Assembly: GCF_015832195.1 (NCBI RefSeq)
Contig: NC_052028.1
Span: 6,181,501 to 6,245,500, forward strand
DNA from: Motacilla alba alba
Lineage: Eukaryota; Chordata; Aves; Passeriformes; Motacillidae
Direction: 5' to 3'
Length of the DNA stretch: 64,000 bases
Made by a program: the position numbers and the translations under genes. This document shows, in pieces, positions 27,675 through 41,100 of the stretch (its first letter is position 1; the number at the start of each line of letters is the position of its first letter). The notes below the pieces were generated by a model that had not been told where the DNA came from, made no database searches, and saw only the letters and a program-made list of their open reading frames with translations.

Positions 27675-29674
27675 GTACAAATGGCTCTTGAAGCATAAAT
27701 GGATTCTAAGCCCTGGCATGGCTCCTGGCTGGGTTTCCAGGCCAGGGCAGATGCTGTTCCCCAGGGCTGAAGGCTGGAGGGGTTCGGTGCTTTACTGCTC
27801 CCACCTCCAGCACAGCTGAAACCTCTCCAGTAAAAGGCATTAAAGGGTTCATGTCTTTAATGCTTTCCAGCCCCTCTGACAGCATATGCATCAAAAGTGA
27901 TATTCATACTACTTTCTCCTATTGTACTTACCATGGATTTATTGTGGGTTTGTTTAATTCTTCCTATCACCTGTGGAAATTAATTAAAATTTGCTTTATT
28001 GGAAGAACCATTCTACTTCAGAATAACTCCCAGCAGGCAAGACTAGAAGGAATTATAGTTAGAGATGCGGAGGTTTTTAAGAAAAATGTGTTTTTCATAG
28101 CAAGAGCTTGGATTTGTGGGAGGCTCAATGGAAGTCAGAATGAGGGAGTCCTTGGGTGTGAAGGTGAAATGACCAAATACTGTACCTGTGCCTCTTTCCG
28201 CTCCGAAATGCTCGCATGAAATCTGAGTTTCTACTTGCTGTTGATTTCCCTTCCTTACTCTGACCTTTGTGAACTAGTGAGATGCACTGAGAGAATGCAT
28301 CTAAAGGCACTGGTTTGACCCTCATTATAATGCCCTTGATTTGAGTGTCTATTAGACAAGAAAAAGTAATTTGTTAAAAAAATGAGAGTGGAAGCATCAA
28401 TTCCAGGTCTCATGCCATAGCACATCTGAGAGAAAATGAATTGTCTTTTGGTGCTGCGAAGCCTAAACTGTAAATCAATCTGTTGCTATTGGATGACATT
28501 CCCATATAATTGCCCATGAATGCAAACTCAAGTACTTCAAGTATTCACAGATGCAGCACATCAGAAATAAAGATTATAGCAAATCAGATGTCATGAATAT
28601 GGATATTTATGTTGCCAGTAAATAGTCTGAGTTATCTAAATTAAAATTCAAAATTATATATTGCAAAGGAAGTGTTCTTCTTTTTTTTTTTTTAAGAGTT
28701 GGAAAACATTTGCAGTATTCTTCCTGTCATTACTATGCACATAATAATCATGTGAAGCAAATGATACTTCTTTTCATGCTGCTTGTTTTAAATAGCTTTT
28801 ATTTCTCAAATTGCTCTTAAAAATAGACTAAGGGAGTGCTGTAAAAAGCAGTGGGCCATGAATTTGGTTTGAAGCCACTGACAGCAGGCAAAATCACTGG
28901 TCTGTTTTTTCTTCTTGCAGTAAGGATTCTGGACTGAGGTGACAGCATGCAAAAGCAGTTCATGTTGATTAAATATAACAGATAAGTTATGATTTTCAGA
29001 TGATCTTTGGGCTTAGGCATTTGGTAAACAGAGCCCAAAACACCTTCATGGGGCTACTGTAGTCACTCGGGCAGCAGCTTGAGAAATGTCTTGCTGTGAG
29101 TTGCCAGACTTCACGCTGGAGTGGCTGAAGGGAGTGCTCATACTCTGCAGGCTGCTGTGTGGATGGAAGGTGCTTCAAGAGAGGGGCTGCAAACACTGAG
29201 AGCACAGGAACTCCTGAAATGCAGTGCAGCTGTTCCCTTGTAGCTCTGGCAGAGAGGAGATAGAGGATTCAGACTGGATAGCAAAGATGCTACATCTTCC
29301 CTCCTAGATGTCTGTTCCGCCTCTTCAGTGGTTGTCACGCCTGAGACAAGGACACGCAATTTCCTTCTGGGTTGGCCTGGTAGCTGAGGCACCCATTGCC
29401 CCCAGTGCCTGTGGCAAGCCGAGGAGTGCTGGGAGTGCTGCAGGGCTGGGTGCTGAGCCTGCCACAGAAGCAGAGTGGATAGTTGCAGGAGTGATATCTT
29501 CACCTCTCTTCTACTTAACCTGTATCGTGTCTTTCAGAAATCTGTGTGTGTTTCATCCTCAGTGCTACAGTCAGCACCTGCAGGGTGTAAATATGTGCAC
29601 CTGAGACTTCCACATGTTACAGATGAGTAATGAGATGGTCGGCTCTCACAATTAAGGGGTGAACATTATATGTA
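27675..29674. other. Intergenic, no gene recognised
   Basis: AT-rich with short open frames in all phases that have no family resemblance. A poly-T run lies at about 28680-28693. Nothing else stands out. Confidence 0.5.
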
Positions 29675-30049
29675 TGTTAAGGGAAGTTTTGTAAATGTAT
29701 AGTTATCTTACTGTAATATGTCCTCCCCCTTGCATTGTTGGCACAGGATGGCCTTGGTAGTTGGGGCATTTGGAAAGGGCTGGCTTGTTCCTGTAGTAAC
29801 ACCTGACCTCCAGTCCAGGTGTGAGAAAGTGATCTCCACCACTGGACAACAAGGAAGGAGTCAACTGACAGAACTTCAGGAGGGGCTAGAGGTATGAAAG
29901 GCAGAGCATCCATTTTGAACACAAGCACTTGGCTGAGAGTCACAGGGGCTCCCAGTGCTGTAATTTTGCCTTTTTTACTCTTTTTGTTGTATTTTTGTTA
30001 AGGTTTAATAAACCTTTGAAATTTTAAAAGTGAGCAGTCATTTCTCACA
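29675..30049 (+). mobile_element. Probable solo endogenous retrovirus LTR
   Basis: It begins TGTTAAGGGAAG and ends TTTCTCACA, with AATAAA at 30007-30012 after a T-rich run and a short U5-like tail. The style resembles songbird ERVL-type LTRs. No clear target duplication and no adjacent internal genes were seen. Confidence 0.65.
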
Positions 30050-32372
30050 CATCCATACTCCTTGCCCGAGGATCCTGGAGCCTCGGTAAGTTCAAGGTCC
30101 AGGAAGGACTGTGGCTGGCCTTCTCTCCTGCTTGGCTAGACATGCCACCATGTTGACATGGTGTTTCTGTTGACATCATTCAGGAAAATCCTTTGCTGTT
30201 TCACACTCCTTTCCCCCAGCCCTTGTCAAGAGCATCAGTAAGCATTATGAATATGACTGGTGTGTAGTTAGCTGCCCTAGAAGAAGAGGGTGTGGATGGG
30301 ATATGAAGTCATGGATCTGGAGTGTAAACTTAAAAACTAGCAGCAGTCCTGTACTCTTCATGATTATATCTTCTCCACTGATAATTTTTAGCCAGGTATT
30401 TTCTCCCACTTTGAGAAAATTCAGGAGTGTTTTTTTTAGGAAGAGTCGTGTCAGCTGGATTTGGAGCACAGGGTAATTTGTTGAACAGACAGAGAAAGCT
30501 GAGGCTGGGCACTTGTGATGATTAATAAGCCTGCAAAAGTGTCTGTGTTTTTGTTAATCACCCCGGGAGGAGCTGCCTGGGGAAAGTGTCAGTTTCCTTC
30601 AGAGGGAACTGTTAGAAATACTTGAGTCATTACAAGACAGTACAAAGTCATGCTTCATGTTTCAATATTTTAATTTTTTTTTTTTTGCTTATGGACTGAA
30701 TGTTTCCAATGGTTGTGTGGGTGCTGCACATTTGCTTTAGGCTTACTGATAATGGGCTCATTGTTCCTGACTACTCTGGAATAACAGTTGGTGAGCCCTC
30801 TAAGCTGAGACTTGGCATGATGGACAGAAACAGTTTGTCTTTTTTTGTTAAGAAAAAAAAATAGAAAGTCAATCACTGGCACTTGGAAGTTTATTTCTTA
30901 AAAAAAAAAAGTAAACTTTTTGATAAATCCCAAAGGAATGCAGCTTGAAACACTAATTGAGTGCTCAGGAGTTCTCAGTGGTTGAAAACAGTTTGCTAAA
31001 AGCAGTACTGGGAGTCTTTGACACTGTGCTTGGCTGAAGAGCCCAGAGAGATGGCATGAGCAAGTAATTTTTTTTTTTTTATGGATCACGTAGGACTTGG
31101 AAATAGGCAAAAATTCACAGAAGAGATTGTTGGTGAAGAAAAAAAGTAACTTGAAGACGTTATTCCTGCACAACCTCCAGAAGCAGGGTGACACCTGGTC
31201 ATGGGAATTTGCCTTGGCTAGGTTTGTGTCTTTTTCAAGAAGAAATATTTTGTCCTGTTATCTGTCTTTTATTTTCAAGAAAAGAGGTTCTGCTAATTCC
31301 TAATGGGATTTACCAAATGAGTTAAGTAGTTCGGGTAATAGTTTAAACAACCAAGAGTTGAATATCTTTTTCTAAACCATCGGTTTACAGTACAGCAGTC
31401 TCCAGTCAGTCAGTATCCATGTTGTTGTGCCAGCTCTGTGGTTAGAGCTCATCTCAGAATATGGAGAATCAGGATATTTCAGTTCATGTGCAGAACTACA
31501 TTCTTCTTTTCAAAAGGTGTTTCAGAAGAAAAATGGACTGGTGTTCAGGAAGGCAGAGCTGTGATGAAAGGACAGGCTGCTTCCCTGATGGCCCCTTTTG
31601 GTTTTAGTGGAGATCTTCAGATAACCTAATGAAGTGAATTTTGTTCTTGCAGGGGGAAACCATAGCAACCTGCCACTTTAGAATGCAGGGTATATAATCT
31701 ATCTGTCCTTCAGATAGCATTTTGCAGTCCAGAAATAGTCATAGTCTCCTAATGTGTGAATGTAAAATGTCAGACAAATGTAGCTGGAGTGACGGTGTTG
31801 TCTCTGAGGTAAACATGAGCCCTGTTGTGCTGCTTGTCTGGTGCTGCACATTTGAAAAGCAGGTCCCACAGGAGGGCAATGAAAGTCTGTTTTTTAGTTT
31901 TTAATATATGGGTGAGAGAGATGCTGCAGTTCCCCCAGTGCTACTCTCACCTTGCTTCCAACCTGTATGCCTCTACTTATTTTTGTCATAGTTTTCTTAA
32001 ATTATGGTATATCGAGTTCCAAGTTTTTTGGTCAGTGGTCTCTGGTACCACTTTGTGGAGGCTCAAACAGTGCTGGGAGTACTCAGTAATCCCGTAGTGG
32101 GACTAAGTGCCCTGCAGCCTGCTCACAGCTGGCCAAAGCTGTTTGCTGAAAACATGCAAAACATTCCTTCTTGCTTAAATAAAGAAATACTTGTGAGCAG
32201 CCTCACTGACTTCTGCTTGTGTCACCCTCCCACTACAAGATTTGAAACAGCTGAGACAAGTAATTTCTGCAGAAACCAGCACTGATTACTGAACAGTTAA
32301 AATTCAGCTTGTGAGCCTCAGAATTTGCTGCCAGTTTTAGGGACTGAGCTACCAGTCTCAGAAGGGATGACT

Positions 32373-32376
<4 letters not shown>

Positions 32377-32427
<51 letters not shown>
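32377..32427. repeat. 51-base poly-T run
   Basis: An uninterrupted T run. It may be the A-tail of a minus-strand retroposed copy or an expanded homopolymer. It creates a spurious polylysine reading frame on the minus strand. Confidence 0.9.
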
Positions 32428-32428
<1 letters not shown>

Positions 32429-35400
32429 TGAAAAGGGCCAGATGAGAAGTTCATTGAAGGCATAAATAGGCAAATATTTAATGGTAATGCTATGGATTGA
32501 TTTAGACTAAACAGCTAACTAAATATTTTCCTTAAAAATATTATCATGACCCCAGCTTCTGAAGGGAGTGTTTAAAAATCAACTTAAATGGCACAGAATG
32601 CTCTTTATGAATGTATGTTTTGTTGAATAGAGGCATTTCAAATAGTTTTTTTTTTATATTAATAAGATGCTAACAGCCAAAATTATTGTTTAAAATGCTT
32701 AATTATTTTAATAGGGCTGTGATTTACTTAAGAGGAGAGCTAAATAATGTTGTTTGGTTGGATTTTTTCTATTTCTGTGTCATAGTGGGTCAAGGCTTTG
32801 TGATTCCTTCTGCTCCTTTAATCTGATCTGGCTCCTTATTGCTTGTGACACATCAGTTTGGTTTAAATTATGGCTAATCAAATTTTTCTTGTCACGACTC
32901 CATTTCCTTGCCTTTTTTGGACATCATACCTGTTCAATAGCAGTTCTTGTCCTTCTGCCCCCTTTAGGTTGGTTTTTCATCCACCATTGAGTAGTTATGC
33001 CTTTATGAATAACAGTGGAGCATGTTTAAGCTATTCCCATTGTCAGTGTTTTTGTTCTGTTACCTCTTTCTATTTGATCTGAATCCCAGTTGTTTTCAGC
33101 TTTTGATTTGTTTGCACCGCGTATTTGGTGTTTGTGTTTGTATGTAGATGGATTCAGCACTGAAATCAGTTGTTATCACTCGTGTGGAAGCAAACGCTGT
33201 GGTTTGGTGATTTGTTTGTTTGCCCAGGTGTACTAGCAGGTTTTTTTCCTTGTCTTGCTAGGGGATCTAAAAGAAATCCCTTCGTTGAGAGAGGACACTT
33301 AAACTTGAAGAGAAATGTAAATGGCAGTATGTATTCTCACATCTGTATACCAAAACTAATGATACAAACAATCATGTGGAAAATTAAAATCTCTACTGGT
33401 AGAACGGGAGATTCAGCCTTCTCCCGGATGAGGGCAGTGGTGGCTCACAGATAGCACAGTCCCTGCTCATGTTTAATGTAACACTCATTACAGACTGTGA
33501 GATTTGCTGTATTTATATTAGGAGTTTCAGCGAATGTGTTGTGGAATTACTTTTATAAATTCAGGGCTGAGAAATACGAGAAAAGAATGTGAAGGGAGTT
33601 ATTTTTATATAGAGAACTTTCAACTTAACCTCCCCCTAGAAGGATTTTTGAGTTTTGAAGAGAATCAGGACAACTTGCTGAAGGGAATAAGATGCACTCA
33701 CTTGACAAATAGAGTTTGCAAATCTAAATCTAGAAGTTTTCTAGATTTTCAAATGATCAAGTTTACAATAATGAAGAGTTAATTTTTTCTGAAGGATTAT
33801 TTTCCATACACAGTGTTTCATTTTACCATTTAGCTCGATACCCAGCAAATCTATTTACATGCACTTAAATCTTGTACTTTTAATTGCTACATCCTCATGT
33901 GACTGCTTTGCAGCAGCAGTTATGGAAGTTTTAGATGAGTAATTTCTCCTCTCTTTGCCTTAACATAAGACCCATCATGCTTTTTTTAATTGGCTTTCAG
34001 TATTGAGTAATATTAAGGGATTTGCAAGAGAACAATGTATGTTGTTGCAGGTGTTTTGATGGATGTTGTACTTGAAGTGTGACTTCTCTACCGATTGAGG
34101 ACTTTTTGATGTGGCATCTAGGGACAAGGGATTTGGGGCAGTTAATGTTGCAATGAAGATAAAATTGTAACTAGACAGATAGCTTGCTGAGGTGGCAGAA
34201 GAACTGGATTGAATAAGAGAATTAATTATGTAATTGGGTATTATGGTTTTGAGAATCTGCTGATATTATGCCCAGTCTGCTTTTGTTTGTTCTCTGTGTC
34301 TGCCCAGCTTTACATAAGCTTGTACTCCAGTGAGTCTGGAATCTCTGGAGTCACAAGCCAATAATGGTGCAGAACAGTGAGCTGAGGTCTCTGCAGAAGA
34401 CTTGGGAGATTATTAAATGAAGTGAAAGAGTAATTCCTTGCAAGCACAACTGCTGCTGGCTGTTGGAGGGTGGGATGTTTGTATTTATGTGCCTGCTAAC
34501 ACCACTGTTCATGATGTGAGTTTCCTGAAGGCTTTGCTAGAGCAATGTGAAAGATGGATATGTAATCCCTGGTTGATGAAAAGTGGTAGAGTCCCTGCCT
34601 TTGAGGTGACAGGGAGCACATCCGCACTTCAGTTCTGAGTGTTAACTACTAAAAAGAGCTTTTCTTTTAAGCTGAAAAACAAGTATATTAGCTTTGCTTG
34701 CAAATAACTTTAAGAAATTTATCCAGCTAAATTTTTCTTTGTTGGATTTATCTTCTAGTATGCCAGTGGAGTCTATACCGTAGAATAAGGCTTCCTGCTC
34801 TCTATGAGTGATAAGCAATGGCACAGATAGGCCTTGGAGGTGGGAATCTAAACTCAGTCTGTATAAAAACATAATCATGTTTTCAAAGTATGTAGGCAGC
34901 AAACTTCTGATGAGATGAGAAGGGTGTTGGAGGAGTAGGTCTGTATGCAGTCCAAGGGGTAACTGCAGGCTAAATGTGCTATGGCTGCTGCCTTCTCAAT
35001 GTGCAAAAGGAGCAGGTGGCACTTTCCAACTGAACTTTGCGCTTTTGTGCAGGAATTGTTTATAATACAAATACACCATGTGTGTTGAATGGAGCCATTT
35101 TGGCACCTGCATGTCTTCAGGCACTCTGCAGATGTTCTCTTTGTGAGGAAGGTGTAGGTTAAAGCATCCTTGCCGGTCACTTTCTGTGCCTCAAGTAGTG
35201 GGGTCCAACAGGGACTGGCTCCTTCCTTTGAGGCTACTGGTACATGCATGGTTAGAACAAAGTGATCAGTGACAGGACTTTGGGAATCTCTTCTTAGAAA
35301 ATGGACAGGGAAAACACCCCTCCTGTGTTCTGCTGAGCTTTGTGGCTGCCTGGAGAACCTGTGCTTCATTAAGCACACAGCTGTAAATTGTCAAGCTGCC

Positions 35401-37729
35401 TGAAACAAAACCAATACTGATTAGTTAAATATTTATGGACTCCTGGCTGGATGTTTATTATGTGGTAACTTAGTATGGTTTTCAGGTTAAAGCTGTGAAA
35501 TAAAATTAATTCTGACCTCGGCTTGGGAAATCCTTCCCTAGGAGGCATTTACAGATCAGCTGGCTGCTGATCTGAACCTAGCGCGAGTCTAGGTCCGAGG
35601 AACTGCAGGAGCATGAAGAATTATGGTAGCATTCTGTTTGCAAACCTTCTATTTAACATTTATCACGAGGTTTGTGAATATGTGTATTGGCCAGGAAGCC
35701 TAGTGCCGTGCTCCATGTGCACTGGACTTTTCTGGGAGGAAAGCCTACGCTTTGGTGCTTTGACAGGTTGTGTGCTGAGGTCTCAGAGACAAGGGGCAAT
35801 GCTCTTCCTTTCCATTTTGGTTACTCTTCATTACCTTTGGGAAGCACAGTTTGCAAATTAAAAGGCTGTTTGTCAAGATGCCTGCTTTGAATAAAGAGAG
35901 TTTTTCCATAAGGGTAAATTTCCATGTTGTTATCTATCTTGACAAAATTGCTGTTGCTTCTATCAGTTTCTTAGGTGTCACTTTTCCCTTTTTGATTTGT
36001 TCCTTGCTTCCTGTAAATGAGCTTATACATTATGCATCTAGAAGCTATTTTTCTGGTATTCCTCTACAGAATAACTTAAAATATGCAGCAATCAATGCTG
36101 CTCAGAAAAAAACTGTCATATTTGTGTTCCCAGACTTCTTGGAAGGTTAAAACCCTGTAGCTGACTCAAAGGTGATAGCATTCTCTCTAATGGATTGCAC
36201 AGAAAATCAATAGGAAAGAACTATTGTTTGAAAATGTTATTACAAGCTAATGTCAGGTTTAAAAATATATATCAATAAGATTGTTTTGGCTGGTGACACA
36301 AGAATGTGTGGTTTATGCAGTTATTCTGTATGCAGTTTCATTTTTCTTTCAGGGTAATGAGCATATTTACACTTTAGTGTTTCATACCTTTCTTTTTCTT
36401 ACATCTGATTTGATTTAATTGTAACATGGAACTTTTTTCAGACTGACAGAGGAAGACCTATAAAGGCTGTCTTCATAATCATCTCAGTGAGATACAGACC
36501 TGCAGCATTTCAGATGTTTGTTTTTCTTCCTTTCAATGCTCACTTATTGAGAGTCTCAGTTCCTACTGAGGAAAATAATTTAAGGAAGATATGAATTACC
36601 AATTACTGCTTTGTTTATCCCAGTAGATAAACAGAAAATGTGTTTCCTGCTTGTCTTGTAAAAAAAAAAAAAGTATGGTTTTGTTAGAAAGCATTTTAGA
36701 ACTTCAAGCAGAAATTAAAGGACTGTTAACAGCTACCTCCATAACCTGGCATTAGCAACTAATGTCTTGATTTACTTAAGAATAAGTTGAAAAACCGGCT
36801 GATAGAAATAATCTGAGTGTTTTTATTGTGAGCTACAAACAATATAACCTGTAATTTCTAAGGTCCTGTGGTGCTAAACTTTTCTGGCAGGACTAGATAG
36901 TCAGGATGGTGTAATGTCAATTGCTTTTGTCACTCGTGGTCCAAAATTTCTTTTCAACCTCTTGCCTACATTTGTGATTTCCAGTGCTTGCTGTGCTATA
37001 AATCTTCTTGGACCTGTTTGCCTCAGTCAAGAGCTGCTTTGCATTGTAGGGAAGGCCCATCCTGCTGCTGGGAATGTGTAAGGAATTTCTGCCCTGTCAA
37101 AGATTTTCAGCTCTACCTTTTTTATTTCCTTTCACCCAGAGCTTTACCCAAAATCTGCATTGTGATTCTCTGCTAAGCAGCAGCATGTCCAAATGCTAAT
37201 GGCACAATTTGTAACCAGGCCATAGGTGATGAAGAATTTACTGAAGAAATCCATTTTGGGCACTTATATTCAGTTCTTCCCTGGGCATAGAAAATTATGA
37301 ACACCCTAGAATCCAGGCAGGAACTATGATACTGATGTCTGCAGTCCCACCCTTCTAATAGTACCTGTAGTCATCACTGCACCAAGCATTGACTGGACAT
37401 AATGCAAGAACTCCCAGCTTTAATAGCTGGTAACTACTCAAAGCTTGTCTCTTAGTGAAGGGGAAATGGCAGCTTTTTTGGTGACTCTTTAAATCCTCAT
37501 TCAATATCTTTCATCAGAAGCATGCTTTGCTTCTCTTTGTTTTTTTTTGTTTTTTTTTTTTTAATCACGCTTATTAGGAAGATCTCTGAGACAGCACTGA
37601 AAGCCAGATTCCATAAAGTACTCCAGGGAGGTTCTATGCTCTAACTCATCACAGTGTTTACTTTGTAAAGGCCATTCCTGATGGGGAGGCAAAAAGGATT
37701 TCGAAAGGAAGATTGAGGTCTTATTTATT

Positions 37730-37765
37730 ATATTTATTTATTTATTATATTTAAAAATAAAAGTC
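37730..37765. repeat. TTTA-rich microsatellite
   Basis: TTATTTATTATATTTATTTA-type low-complexity sequence. Confidence 0.65.
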
Positions 37766-37920
37766 TTTGAATAGAGAACTACTGATCTGTTGAGCAAATC
37801 TCAAGTATTTTCTCCATGTGATAGAAATAATTTATTTGCAACAGGTAGTTATTGGAAACTACTTTTCCCCAGTAGTTTTGGAGAAAGTAACTCCCCACAT
37901 ATCCTCCCAGCCCTTAAAAA

Positions 37921-38160
37921 TTGCGGTTTGAGTCTGTGAGGTACACGGTTTGTGGTAAGTGGGAGTGGGGCTGTGGCCCAGCCTCATCCCCAATGGGCAC
38001 AGCTGTGCTGTTCAGGGGAATCATGTTGAAGGTAACGAGCCACGGAGTGCCCAGGAGCACTGAGCAACCACCAAAGGGAGCAGAGGGCACACAGGTGCAC
38101 TGCATCAACATGAGGGGATAAAAGGTTGGGCTGAAGAGCAGTAAAGGACAGATGCTTGAG
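37921..38160 (+). other. GC-richer promoter-like or decayed repeat segment
   Basis: About 240 bp that stand out from the AT-rich surroundings. They include GGGGCTGTGGCCCAGCC and a TATA-like GATAAAAGG at 38117. It could be an old LTR remnant or a weak promoter; I do not recognise the family. Confidence 0.3.
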
Positions 38161-41100
38161 GTCTTCTGATGTGGTATGTTAGTTCTCTGTATATTGTTGT
38201 TGTTTCAACTTCATTTCTGTCCTGTTTCTTAAGTGTTGTTTTCTATAGTGCCTACCATGTTCTAGATGGCCTCCTGTATGCTTTCATGGAACTTCTCCGG
38301 TACTAAAAATAGTATTTTGAGGATAAAATTGACAATGTGTTGTGGATAAATGCAAACAAATTTGCAGAAGTACATTTTAAGTACCTAAGTGACTTGTGGT
38401 TTAATTAAAACAAGAATTTCGGTAGAAGACAGCCATCTTTGGCTGAAGAAAAAAAATATAAGTTCTGGCTTATTATACCTACAAACCATGAAGAAAGAAG
38501 AGGCTTTACTGCAAGTCATGCAGAACTACCTTGGCTTTTAAGGTGTGCTGAAATTCCCACATCTTCATTCACAATGTTTCAGTTTATAGAATGCTTTGGT
38601 TTATAGTTTGAAGTTTACTGAATGCTTCACTTTATAGAGAAGAATTTTACTAGGTCTGTATTTATTTCTGAGACCTTCTGCAAGTTTGCAGCCTGTGCTT
38701 AGTCTTCTTGACTGATTCGTTGAAGTTCTCTGTCACCATCCTTCTCAGGGCTGTCTTTCTTGTTAAAGTAGTTCTATGCTTTTGTGAGTCCTGTGGGGTG
38801 ATGATGTGACTAAAATTGTTTTGCATGCAGGGGACATGCTCTCCCAGATGTGCTGCTGAGCATTCACCACGACAGCTGAAGTCAGCACACATCCAGCATG
38901 TCTGAAACTTAAGCCCCGAGGCCCAATCAACCTTTTGCTGAAATTGGTGGAGAGGCTGGCAGCAGTGGGAGCTGGACTGAGGACAAAAAGTCTTTTGAGG
39001 CTGAAGTCAGAGTGGGAATACAATGAAATACTGGGTTCCTGCCCAGCTCAAGTTCTGGCTCATATGTGCTCTGTGGCTCCGTTGCTTGGCTTTGTTTCTA
39101 TGAACAATCATTTTAGCACTCTGAAATGTAACATTTTGAAAGCTCCTTCTGGCACAAGCTATGTAAGTAAGTTGCCATGTTTTGTTTGTGTCTTTTTTGA
39201 TGGTGTTCTGGGAAAAATTATAAAACTCAAGTGTGCTGTTTCTTGGTTGGAGTATTGTGGACTTTGTAGGATTTTTCCTGAGACACAGAAGCAGACAGGC
39301 CCCTGCTCTAGAGCAAGTGAACATAAAATCACATAGGGACTGTTTTGTACTTGTGCCCTCCACAGTTATTGCAAGTTTCTGTTTCTCTTTAATGTGGTGC
39401 TCAACACGGCGTGTCTGAGCCAGGACTTCTGCTCAGGGTTCAAAAGGGTAATTACAGGAGATGAACCTAAGGGACTTCTCAATACTCTTGGGCAAACCCT
39501 TGAGTGGATGAATAATGCTATTACATCCCTTTTGAATGCAGGGAGCAGGGTAAGGGTTTTTGATGCAGTAGCAAAAATTGCAGTGTAACTTTGAGAGCTT
39601 CTCAAATAGCAAACAGCTCCTGTTCCACACCTCGCAGGCTGAGTTGCAGTGGGACACCAGTCACTTGTAAGCACAAGGGCTTGTTTGGGGTTTTTTAATT
39701 TTTTTTTTTTTATGCTTTGTTTGCATGAGTCCGTGTTTCACTACAGTCTGGACACTTCCACAGTCCCAAACTATCAAAGATTTATAACTTAGAATCACAA
39801 ATGAACCTGATGTTTGGCAAGTCTGAACGGATGGCATGTTTTCATTCCTACTGCCTATTTAGTGATGTTCAAGCTCCTAAATCTATGTTTCTTGACAGTT
39901 TTGTCAGCTATCAAAAACAAATCTTACTTTTTGTCTATAAACTCAACAAGTGCCGGGCTCTTGTTTCTCACTCTTTCATGTGAACATGCTTTATGCTCAA
40001 ATGTGTGGCGGAATTGAGGCAGCTGTGTGGAAGGTGTGAGTTTTGAGCTGCCTGTGTGAAGCAGGGGTGTTCTTACTGCAGGTGTATGGAAGACAAGTAG
40101 AACAAAATAACCTGCCTCTGTGAAACTAAATGCTTAACTGGTGAATGAGAGCTGGTTAAGGTGTTTCTGACAAAATGCTTTTCTTACCATAAGCCAATTT
40201 CAATGGAAAGTTTGGTTTGAAAAGGTTGAGATGTTGCTTCTGGTCAGAACTTAGAGGTTGGACTCCAACCATCATCAGCACGTATTTCCTACTCCTGTAC
40301 TTTCAGTTATGGGGGACTTAGCTTGAAGCCTTGGTAATTTAGGCATTTCTGAAGTAGAGATTGATGTGGGTCTTGTTTAAATCCCTGATGAACCAGAGGA
40401 ATACGGTAATATTGCATCCTTCTGGATCTTCAGAGCCCCATTCCATTACTGCATTTTAAAGGTCTCATCTTCAATAATATCTATTTAGCCTGCCTATGCT
40501 GGCTAAAAACAGATGCAAAAAACTGTACCCCTTGACCCCTGTATTGTGTGAATATCAACAAATGTTAAACAGTCCTACTTTGTGTAAAACGAGTGTCTAG
40601 TGATGGATCCTTTCCTGGAGTACCAGAGGAAGTTTCGGAGATGTATTTTCACTGCTCTCTTCTTTTTTTTTTTTCCCCTTTCTGATAAGCTTCTTGATTA
40701 CCAGAAGCAAGCCTTAGTAAGAATTACTGCTGCCTTAAAGCATTAAACTCCATTCATGTAAGTCTGGTTGTGTGTCCCAACTAGATGAGGTTTTCCCCAA
40801 CAGTAAAGGTGTTCCTTGTGCATTCCTCTTTGTTGGGTTTGCTTCTGAGTGTTGTGGAATTCAGTGACCTTAGGGATAGTTTGCAAAATAAATAGTTTGT
40901 TTAGAAGCTTATCTAATGCTTGCTAAAGGGCTCTGTAGTCTTTTCAAGGTGCTTGAATTAGTTGTTCTGCTTTGTTCAGCATTTTGCACAGTTTGGAAGC
41001 TGAGTAAGGCTATTAGAGGAAATTGCCATACAAATGACCAAGTCGCTGAGATGAGAGAGGGTAACAAAGAATAGTGGGATGTGGATGGGGGAAGCATGAA

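Larger units (their letters stand above)
30050..37920. other. Intergenic, no gene recognised
   Basis: About 7.9 kb of AT-rich DNA. It contains A/T runs (about 30670, 30900, 31068, 37540) and the long poly-T at 32377-32427. No exon with a recognisable product, no RNA gene and no clear transposon was found. Confidence 0.5.

Noticed and set aside
32233..32463. Polylysine-rich small protein
   Set aside because: It is an artefact of the 51-base poly-T run.
33719..33752. Short palindrome AAATCTAGAA/TTCTAGATTT
   Set aside because: Ten-base arms in AT-rich DNA are expected by chance at this scale.
38935..39336. 133-codon plus-strand frame in the gene desert
   Set aside because: No splice context, domain or family resemblance; length is within chance for this composition.
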